Positions 27,601-36,200 of a stretch of 60,000 bases of DNA are shown piece after piece. Both the position numbers and the translations under genes were made by a program. Below the pieces are notes generated by a model. It did not search any database. It was not told the DNA's origin and saw nothing but the letters and a program-made list of their open reading frames with translations. The DNA is taken from assembly GCA_914767715.1 (NCBI GenBank), contig OU612065.1, positions 24,988,001 to 25,048,000 on the forward strand, in the 5' to 3' direction. The first letter of the stretch is position 1. Every line of letters starts with the position of its first letter. The stretch comes from Membranipora membranacea. Lineage: Eukaryota > Bryozoa > Gymnolaemata > Cheilostomatida > Membraniporidae.

Positions 27601-29858
27601 GCTATAAAATCATAATTAACCAGCGCAGCAGGTTTTGCACTTCAGTAAAACAAATCAACACAAACTCAATGATATTATTGATCAAACACTCCAGTATCTA
27701 AAATTGGTTCCTGGCTGATAAGCAATACCGCATTATCGAGTCCAGCCATAAACACGCAGCCGCACGCTAAAAGGGATTGAAATGACTTCAATACCTCGGG
27801 TGTCTCCTTCTTGAATTGTCGGCTTTGTTCTACAAGCTTCTTACGAGAGTTATCACTTTCATCTTGCTTGGCTGCCAAATCATTAGCAGTTATATCCAGC
27901 TCTCTCTGAAACAACGAGAAATAGTTTAAACTTGATGAAGAGTACAAAGAAAACAGAGATTGATATTTTTCTGGGTTCATTAGTGGAACGAAGCGTTGGT
28001 TGGTAATATCAAAGCGATTTGTTTATTGATGAGCTGTATCTTACATCTCACAACAGCAAGTCAGTAGTAATAACAATATCAATCTAGTCCATCAATACAG
28101 CCAGCGAATAATAATCCACTGATATTTGCCAGATCCATTATCAAAATCAGATCAGCAGTGTTTGTGAATAGGATGTCTGACTTCATTAACAACAAGCCCT
28201 GATCAATCAGTCGGTTAGCCAGTAATCACAGGTAATAGGCAGCAACAAAAATGGGCCAAATGTATGCCAGCCCCTGAATTTAATGGCAGTTGAGAGGGAT
28301 TAGGAAGCTAAGTACCAATCAAAACGCAGCCAGTTTTAATGAAAACAGATCAGCTCTAATTGAATGATTTATTAGTCACCAGTGCTAAGCATGGGGCTGG
28401 ATATTTATGTTTGAATAGAACAATAGCCCTGACACAGTCTCAGGTTTCATGACAGGCAGGGTTGCCAATTAATGATCATTCAAAACAACACACCACTTAT
28501 CAGTATGCTAATACTGCGTATTGAATATTCCCACGTAGATAACCTATACACATGAAATCAATATCCCCCAGTTGGCCCAAAAACTAACAATACTGTGCAC
28601 TGTCACGGCTGTTAGTGATATCGCGATGGCCCATTTTAGCAGTAACTTATATTGCAGTGGCTAAAGTGACAACACAATATTTTGATAACGTCAGCTAAAA
28701 CCAAATCCTCTAATTTTTTTTGGAGATTATCGACACTTAGCATCTACTCATCCAAATTGCAAATTGTTAAATATCTGATGTAAAAATTTATTGGATGCAA
28801 TCTTTACGTAATATTTTGGATAATCAACATTAAAATCTAAAGCAGACAGTTCAAACTAACACCATTTAGCTTGTTGAAACAATGCTTTTTCTTCCTGATG
28901 GTTGTTCTAGAATGAAAGTGCTGTAATTTGAATTACTGTGGTCGATTTTGAAGCACCTTTAGTTCCTTGAGTTCTGTCACTAACTTAGAAGAGGACAACT
29001 GATGGCTAGATAGCCATAGGACTACAACATGTGTTAGGCGGAAAAACTAAAATGGTCCAGTCTGCAAGAGTGATGGTCAAATTAATTCTTGAAAATTAAA
29101 TAAAAACATTTTATTTCATGTTACTACTGGCATGACAGTGAGTGATGCAAGTTGAGTTTTGGAAGTCATTGCATTTCATTACAGAACAAACCAGCAATTA
29201 TGATTGTCTGAGTGAGTTGTAAAGAAATACTAATGCTATGTCGCTGAAACTTTCTGAAACCCACTAACTCCGCTACAACTAAAACAATTTTGCTCTATTT
29301 TTCTTGAGACTTGTATTATCTGCCATTTTTAGTTTTGAAATCCTCTTATGTATATACTTGTGTTTTCTAACTCAGGATGGGCCTCATTAATGATCATTAT
29401 CATGACATTTAATCACTCTTTGATTTAACAGAATATGGCAGTGGCACCACACCAGATGAATTAATGTGTGTGACTGAACTGATAAATCTAACATGTGCTA
29501 GGAGTGTAATAACTGAGTGGTATATATCTTCCCAATTGTTCATTGTACTAAGTAGATGGTACCCCATAATAGTCAGCCAGGCTTATGTAAGCATTGTTGA
29601 CAATGTACTAGTAGTGAACCTTGATTCATAGAGAGTGATACTCATACTCACTGAACTGATGATTGACTTGAGAATCCAATGAACATTTGATAGACAATAT
29701 TCTCAATGAGAATTATGTTCCTGTGGTCGGGGATTACAACAATGCATTGCCCAATAATGTGAAGAACTCAGGAAGTCCAATGATAAAGTACATACCTGTA
29801 GTCCTGTCAAGTTAAACTCCTTCCAGTACTGAAAATGCGACTGCAAGTCAGCAGCCAT
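6667..29858 (-). CDS. CUX1: CASP golgin, alternative product of the CUX locus
   Basis: Shared exons (minus strand, high to low): 29858-29796, 27905-27795, 27343-27217, 26519-26382, 26182-26115, 25499-25367, 23309-23243, 22714-22666, 21519-21355, 20202-20021, 19201-19053. CASP-only exons: 9313-9177, 8885-8730, 8409-8194, 7984-7928, 7413-7333, 7049-6991, 6724-6667. The joined frame gives 671 residues; human CASP has 678. Known CASP is a coiled-coil, tail-anchored Golgi protein acting in intra-Golgi retrograde traffic. The chain starts [16 protein letters not shown], is helical for about 550 residues, keeps [15 protein letters not shown] and the [13 protein letters not shown] segment, and ends with one membrane span ([19 protein letters not shown]) and a His-rich tail GHDHHH. 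The alternative to the CUX ending is set by splicing exon 11 (phase 1, after residues AEVSG) over a 9.7 kb intron to 9313. Confidence 0.92.
7881..7920. repeat. Mini-palindrome insertion with perfect 7-base direct repeats
   Basis: A 26-base palindrome (7888-7913) starting CAGGGAGTT and ending AACTCCCTG is flanked on both sides by ATTTCAG (7881-7887 and 7914-7920). It is the clearest type I member of the mini-insertion family and lies in a CASP intron. Confidence 0.75.
8462..8501. repeat. Mini-palindrome insertion (near-perfect flanks)
   Basis: A segment of about 27 bases (8469-8495) begins CAAGGAGTTAG and ends ACTCCTTG. It is flanked by GTTTGAG and GGTTGAG (6 of 7 identical, the second overlapping the last G of the palindrome). 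Confidence 0.55.
9342..9468. repeat. Diverged tandem duplication of about 60 bases
   Basis: Two similar copies (9342-9398 and 9409-9468) share ACAGT-TGTATTCC, ATTGTC and GCATAAT-ATTGAAGTT. They lie just upstream, on the minus strand, of the first CASP-specific exon. Confidence 0.7.
9469..11605. other. CUX 3' UTR and adjoining intron of CASP
   Basis: No further coding exon was recognised between the CUX stop at 11606 and the first CASP-only exon at 9313. The part from 11605 down to about 10321 is probably the CUX 3' UTR; the rest is intron for the CASP transcript. Confidence 0.5.
10321..10326 (-). terminator. Candidate poly(A) signal of CUX
   Basis: AATAAA on the minus strand, about 1.3 kb past the CUX stop. 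I noticed no nearer AATAAA, but weaker variants could be used. Confidence 0.35.
11606..29858 (-). CDS. CUX1: CUX/Cut homeodomain transcription factor with three CUT repeats
   Basis: The eleven shared exons (listed under CASP) are followed by 17771-17593, 17309-17066, 16484-16318, 16075-15839, 15576-15250, 14697-14430, 14063-13818, 12992-12849 and 12468-11606. The frame joins to 1308 residues. Order: N-terminal coiled coil (about 1-417), linker, CUT repeat 1 in one exon ([20 protein letters not shown]), a Ser/Gln-rich linker, CUT repeat 2 split by an intron after LVRK, CUT repeat 3 split after VLGLSQG, then a homeodomain (RYSFTDEQK to WFHNHRMRS) with His at position 50, typical of Cut proteins. 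The C-terminus ends WEF, as in human CUX1. Known family members are DNA-binding repressors or activators in cell identity and neuron differentiation. The linkers contain PQDLS (a CtBP-type motif) and psi-K-x-E sites VKIE, LKQE and IKQE. It is an orthologue of the CUX1/CUX2/Cut group; which vertebrate paralogue is nearer cannot be said. Confidence 0.95.
17516..17546. repeat. Mini-palindrome insertion with perfect 7-base direct repeats
   Basis: The 17-base palindrome CAAGGAGTAACTCCTTG (17523-17539) is flanked by TTTGAAG on both sides (17516-17522 and 17540-17546). It lies in the CUX intron before CUT repeat 1. Confidence 0.75.
17818..19052. other. CUX/CASP intron 11 region, no exon seen
   Basis: This is the intron between the last shared exon and the first CUX-only exon, the point where the two products diverge. 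I found no conserved exon and no strong repeat in it. Confidence 0.5.
20241..20480. repeat. Fold-back repeat array with GGAAAACCAT core
   Basis: AAGTTGGAAAACCAT occurs at 20241 and 20357, and a variant AAGCTGGAAAACCAT at 20431 (74 bases after the second). An inverted copy lies at about 20269-20292. The last two direct copies share an extended unit with GATGTCAG and ATTACG. The array sits in the shared CUX/CASP intron between exons 9 and 10. A similar word (AAGTCGGAAAACCATTAG) is at about 22366. Confidence 0.65.
20881..20933. repeat. 13-base inverted repeat
   Basis: CGCCAACTAATGA (20881-20893) and its exact complement (20921-20933) are separated by 27 bases, in the same CUX/CASP intron. Confidence 0.65.
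23310..25366. other. CUX/CASP intron 6, no exon seen
   Basis: A 2.1 kb intron between shared exons 6 and 7. Several open frames occur but none resembles a known protein or joins in frame with its neighbours. Confidence 0.5.
27906..29795. other. CUX/CASP intron 1
   Basis: A 1.9 kb first intron between MAADLQSHF... and the RELDITAND exon. First introns of developmental regulators often carry enhancers, but nothing specific can be read here. Confidence 0.5.
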
Positions 29859-30297
29859 TTTCTAGAAATGCTCAAGTTGTTGGAGATCACGTGATTACTA
29901 GATAGGCGTGTCTCATGTTTTTATTGTTTATACTCTGAAATGAAGGTAAACAATCAACCTTGAAATACATTTATTAAAGACTATAATAGCTATTTCTCCC
30001 ATATCATGTATCTGATATGGACTATTCCCAAGAACCCTTAGTCCGGACAACAAGCACACTGATCACGTGATATACTATTGCATGTATATCTCTGATCGAT
30101 AGAGAGTGAATTAATTCACTTAGTAGTAGTACCATCACAAAGAATTTGGTGTGACGACCCGTGTTCAATTTTATTAATTAGGGGTGGGTACATGTTAGGT
30201 ACTGCTACTAAATTGACTCTAACGATCAGAGATACACATGTTAATAGTGTAATCTCGATGTCAGTGTGGACAACAAGTACCAAGATTCAGTTTCAAG
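29859..30297. promoter_or_regulatory. Divergent CUX/NUP88 promoter
   Basis: CUX/CASP (start 29858, minus) and NUP88 (start 30298, plus) are head-to-head with 439 bases between start codons, so both 5' UTRs and promoters must lie here. Two identical 11-base words GATCACGTGAT (29885-29895 and 30061-30071) each contain the E-box CACGTG, which bHLH-zip factors of the USF/MITF/TFE type bind in other animals. The second copy lies inside an inverted-repeat element that fills the NUP88-proximal half. I saw no TATA box. Confidence 0.6.
30045..30277. mobile_element. MITE-like inverted-repeat element with 10-base flanking duplication
   Basis: GGACAACAAG occurs at 30045-30054 and again at 30268-30277. 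Between them the ends form long imperfect inverted repeats: ACACTGA at the left, TCAGTGT at the right, then further matching blocks ACTATT, CATGTATATCTCTGATCG (30081-30098, 17 of 18 complementary to 30223-30240) and TTAGTAGTAGTACC (complementary with one mismatch). Long terminal inverted repeats plus a 9-11 base duplication are the pattern of Mutator-like MITEs; that assignment is inference. A 16-base palindrome AGTGAATTAATTCACT is at 30105-30120. Confidence 0.6.
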
Positions 30298-33200
30298 ATG
30301 GCAGCCCCCAGTTCAACAAAAGTTAATTCTACTTTCTGCTCAAAATTGTTCAACTTGTTACACAAGACATCTACTCAAGGAAAAGAAAATACCACTGTTG
30401 AAAACATATTGCTTTCCAGAAACGACCTGACATATGTTTGGGACAACTTTGGTAGCTGTCTGAGAATTTCAAACGGAGAAAAAATCCAGGTACATGACAT
30501 GATGTTGTCCTTCCAAGGCACTGTGTTGTGTACTGTCCAAGGACCCAGGAGTAAAATGTTATCTTGGTCCTTGTTTTATACTAATAGACTATAGATAGAT
30601 CAGAGTAAAGTTTGCTCTATACAGCATGGTTTATAAGCATTTTACTTATATTATAAAGGAGTTGAAAATTAAACTTTATAGATAGAATCTTCATTGATAA
30701 AAAATTACTAGCCTGTCTTGATAAGCAATGCTGAGAATGATCTATATAAAATAACATAATCTTGTCCTTTACGAAGGTTGAACTAACACTTACCAAACAC
30801 GTAGAATCAATGGAGCATCTACAGCAAATTTTGGAACAGCGTGATTTTATCCCATAAGTTTAACACTTCGCAATACTCCTTGCTCAATGGTCAATGCACA
30901 AGTCTATGTCAGGGAAAACATAATTTATTGCCGTTGGTTTGACTCTAGTCGCTCTTTTTTCCTTGTAGACTTTGTTATGCTCCAATCCGCCATTGTTTCA
31001 CATACAAACAGTGATTTGTAACAGTACAGATAGCCATTTAGCTTTGATCGGTGACAAAGGTATTGCTACTGTTGAGCTACCAGCAAAATACGGAAGTGAT
31101 GGTTTGTACCAAGGAGGCAAGGACAAAATATTGTGCAGGTAAGGCTCTACTGTGTTTACTTGGAAACAACAACTGCAGATTTGTAATATCAGTGAGAGGC
31201 ATACGGCATAGTACAAAATTAGTGACGATTTGACAGGTTTTGAAATCTGTTGCTATATTTTGTCAAATACAGTGTAAAAGTGCTTCTTATCTCAAAGAGC
31301 TCAAATGGTATTCCTCGTTATCAAAATAGAATTCTTTTCATTTCTTCCTTAACATGATATTGTGTTGGACTCATTCTTGTATATTTGTGTATTTATTGTC
31401 TGTAAGGTCCGTACTGTTGGATGAAAGATACTTTGGGAGCCACAGGAAGGAGAGTGTATTGAAAGCTGTATGGCATCCCGGCTCACCTAATGGATCTCAT
31501 CTATGTGTCCTCTGCTCAGATGATGTTCTTAGGTAAGACATATTTTATTATGACTATCATAACATAAGGCATCACATACTCCATGATTAAGATGAGAGCC
31601 TCGCTTCTTTGATAAGAGAATTCCGCTGGGAAAAAGATTTGCTATCTGAAAAATAATGGTCAAATTTAACAATGAAGTTTAGTCAATCAAAGGTCGATAA
31701 ACAACCACACAGTTCAATATCAGCTTCATGTCTAGATTTTCATGATTCCTGTGGTCTTACATGGGAAAAGAAGAATCCCCAGTTTTCACTATTGTCGGTG
31801 GATTATTTAAACTTATGCTATGCCCACTTTCTACCACAAATATTTTAAGATAATTGTATGTATTTTGAATACGGTTTCTGTTTGAAGAGTCTATAACATT
31901 GCTAAACCTGATTGCACCCACCAAGTTCTGAGACTTTCCGCTGGCACATCTAAGTTCTCAGCTGCTCTCGGTGAAACTTTTACAAGTATGACATTTGGCG
32001 AGGCAGAATCTATATCATCAGACCAGGCTCATCTAACATGGCCACTATACCTCTTGACTGGATCAGGAAATGTGTACGAGGTGCAGACAACTCTATACTC
32101 TGCAAGACCGTAAGTATTCACATTAATAGGGAATTCAGATAGGAAAAAACATGTCAGACTGGCCTACCTAAACATCATCAGCTTTTTTAGATATTAAGGT
32201 ATAAGATATTAGCCTTCGCTCTCGGGTCCAACTTCATTACTGTCAGTCTTGTTGAATGATGTATTAAAGGTAATATGAGTTTTAGGGTTCCACTCTCTGA
32301 TAGTGTGCAGAAATTTCTATCAAGTGCGTAACATTACATTTTTATAAACAAATTGAGAAAGAATGATGACAGTCCAGTTAATCTTATTGCAACAAAAAGA
32401 CCAAGAAAATGATTAGGTCTGAGTTCATAAGAGGAAAAGTAAGCTCAAAAACTAGTTCATTACACGTCATACCTCAAGGTAAGTTGTAGACCCTGGGGAG
32501 ACTCCTGTCTGAAAGCGAGAAAACTTCTTATTTCTACTAAGCTGATTTAGTCTTGTTCCAATGTAATGTATTGTGTTGAAAGTGGCTGTACATTTCGTAA
32601 TTTCGCACAATTAGCACCATTGAGCATGGTTTGATATAATAGTTTATATATGCAATTAAATGACCTGCAAAATGAGAGAATTTTCCCAGTGAAACCTGCT
32701 TTACTCATCTTAAACTTGCATACAGAACATTTTCTTGTAGTTTAGACCATGGGGCAGTTGCACTTTGAGAAAACCGGTCCTTGCCTAGGTGCACATGCAC
32801 CCATTAAATTGGTCTTGACCCTAAATCAATTACTCAAACAGCATTATATGCGCTAATATTGGCTGCTTTGCCAATTTATAGATATTTTAATGAATTCATT
32901 TACTCTGATGGAATATGGTTATAATCTTTTGTTCAAACACATCATTTTGAATTCTGATGCTATGTTTTCAATGTACATCAAAAATTTATCGGCTATTTTT
33001 AAACACTTACAGAAATTTATAATGATTTAATTATGTTGATACCAAAACTTACTCCATATTACAGGATCAAATTTTTATCTGATTTGTGAATGTGGGACTG
33101 TGGCTGTTATGAAGCTGTGGCATTATCAATTGAAATCAAGGACTAACTCCTTGATTTCAATTGATAATGCTCAATTAATATGTCACAACATAAACATTAA

Positions 33201-36200
33201 AAAAAAAGATTGTGGACTGTCATTAGAAGTATATATATAATGCTTTCTTATTTATAATAAACATTGTGAAACCAATAAATCCCCTATGTTGTTGCTTATC
33301 TGTTTCTGATCCTTTGTTTTTATAGAATGATAATTTTTCTTGCTCTTTTAGACTGTTTATTGGAGAGCCTCTGAAGATGTTGCCGATGGCAGAAGACAAC
33401 TATGGTTCAGATGCCTGTGATATTCTCTATCTGAATAGTTCTCCAGCTTGTCTAGTTATCTCCACTGTATCCGGTACCCTCATTCATTGTGTTATACTGT
33501 CAGGCAGCGATTTTGATCAGGTGGGTGGTGATTTGCTTCTGTGTTCTTTGTATAACTTTTTTAGGTCAGCATATTTCCTCCGGTGAATAATGTTTTTTTA
33601 ACAGTTAGTCCGAAATGCGTGGAAATTCCCTACTGTTGTCAGACTTGTGTTTCAATCAACCGAAATCACCTCATCGATCTTTGAAAATACTGGTTTTCTT
33701 GTGCAGACAAATTGTTCATCCACTAATTAAATGAGGATTCATATTCAATGTTATTTGTACTTTTTATCATGTTATCACCTGTCGAAATGATATTGATTTG
33801 ATACTGACACAGGATGAGGGAGCAGGAGATATGGATAGCAGTCCTACTCTTTATGTCTATGATATCGTCAAACTGGAACTCCTACTCAACGTACCATCTT
33901 CTGATGACGATTATGATGCTATGGGTGATGAGGAATATACTTCACAACTCATTCTTGCTTCAGGTGGGTTTCTTAGCGCTTCAAATTAGAGTATGTGTCA
34001 TGAAAATTTGAATTTGTAGATTATTTATTTTAACCTCTACTTTTTTAACTGCATGTTTTGGGGAGATCAGCAAAGACCATATCAAACGAACAGCTGAAAA
34101 AATCCTAGAAATTATTAGGTTGGTCGCAGAGAATATGAATTCTTTCAAACCTTCCTAGTTCCTTCATTAGGTAAAGCCTAATTAATCACCGAAATCCAGA
34201 TTCAAACACTTATATAATGGAGTTCTGTGGCTGTCCTCGTCCCATATATTTACTGTATTGATTTTTGTGGGTGATATGGTGGCAGTCACATATTTACCAC
34301 TAAATATTGAACTTTTCATTATTTTTCATCATGTTTCAAATGTCCTGGCATTATTCACAATATTAATTGCATCAATACATTGCTATAAACACAGTCTCCA
34401 TCATCAAAAATTCACAGCCTATTGACGGTTGTTTATGGATTGAATGGAACTAATCTACATTATCAGTTATTTGTAGCGTCTCTTGAGCTGCTTCGATTCT
34501 TCTACATCATGTCATTGACAATATCGGACAATATCCCCTAACCACAGACAAACAATGAAAGGCTTGATCTTTCTTGTTCTCTTGTTTGTTATGCCCTCAA
34601 AGTTGAACCTGTTTGTCAACTATTGGTTGCAGTTCACGCCATTTCTAGAAGTTTGATATTGATTTTTTGAGGTTGTTATTGCTTGCTTTGCAATATCCTG
34701 TCAAACAAATCGATAGGTGGGAACATTAACTGTACTGTTCACGACAAAGCAGACAGGGCGGCAAAATCGCTATGATTTCGTCACTGGAATTTTTATATGA
34801 TATGTACTAGATCACAATTTTCCATTAGATGGTTTTCTCCATTCGGAACACTCTCAAAACATGATGAAAACAGGATCTTTACTTAGCCTGGGTAGGCTGT
34901 CTGTGTGAATGGGTGGTCACCCCCACCCACCCCCGACAGCCTGCTAAGGCTAATCTGTATTGATATATTATTATCAATGCATATTATATATTGATGTTTG
35001 TTAGTGAATACTCAGTTGTCTAATAAGTTTCACAGCACAAATATTCCATCCCTGATCTTCCTGCTTGACACCTTTATAAAGCTTGTTTTCACCATTATTG
35101 AAAAATAATAATTGACTTTTCGCAGCTTGCTAGATTAAAGCTTCTTAAACATGTGTATTACATCAATATTTGTTTGGGTGGATTCTGTTTCAGACCCACT
35201 AATGGCAGATAGATATCACTGTATGCATTCGGCTGGAGTTCACACTATCTCACTTCCATGGCTCTCCTCGTTTCAACAATTTCTTGACAAGGGTAATTAT
35301 CCTATGAATTATTTTCCATTCTGCAATAGCATTGTTTGATATTTTTGTCTGTCCATGATTTATATCCGTGATGTTGGAAATGTAGCTGTGTACAATGAAC
35401 TCCCTCTTTGAAGAGGGAGTTCATTGCTGTGTATAAACACCACAGGCACTGAAAATCTCCTGTGCAAAAGCTGAGATAAATCTTCGCTTTGATTCACTTG
35501 ATGTAAAGTGCCCGACATAAATTCTATACTATTTCTTTGTTGACCAATATGGCTACTATATAACAGTGATACGGCATGTCAAAGCAAGGTCAAAGTGTAT
35601 CTCATGAGGCACTGACTCTTTATTAATAGAAATCTAATTTTTATGTCATATATGGCATATACTGCTATAGTTCTATACTATGATGACTTGAGAGCCCAGA
35701 AAAAAACCTCAAAATTATAAAATTTGTAACGTTTTCTAATCTGCACACAGGAGATGATGCGATGATATCAGATGATAAGACACAATGTCAGCATGTTATA
35801 TGTACTCGTCCTCTGGCTGACTGTAAGCCTTGCCCTGTAAGAGGTCTAGCTGTTATACCTGCTAATGCTGCCACAACTACACTTATATGTCTCCTCTCCG
35901 ACTTCTCTTGTATGCAAGTCGCTATCAGGTAAACACTATGTTCTAAATTCTGAAAGAAAAAGAAAGAATCAGTGTCAAAGCTGTAGTTCAAGTTGAATTT
36001 GTTTCAGCATTAGGGAGACAGACTGTTTTATATACTTTTGTGTGAAGTGAAAGCCAAGACTTTTAGTGCAAGTTCCTTGAAGCAGGTGATGGTGTGGCAT
36101 TTTTCGAGCGTATCTTATGGATACGATTCCATCATCCTGATTGCACCTCCATCATTGATACATACACAGCAACTTAGATAACATGACCAGGCGCCCACAA

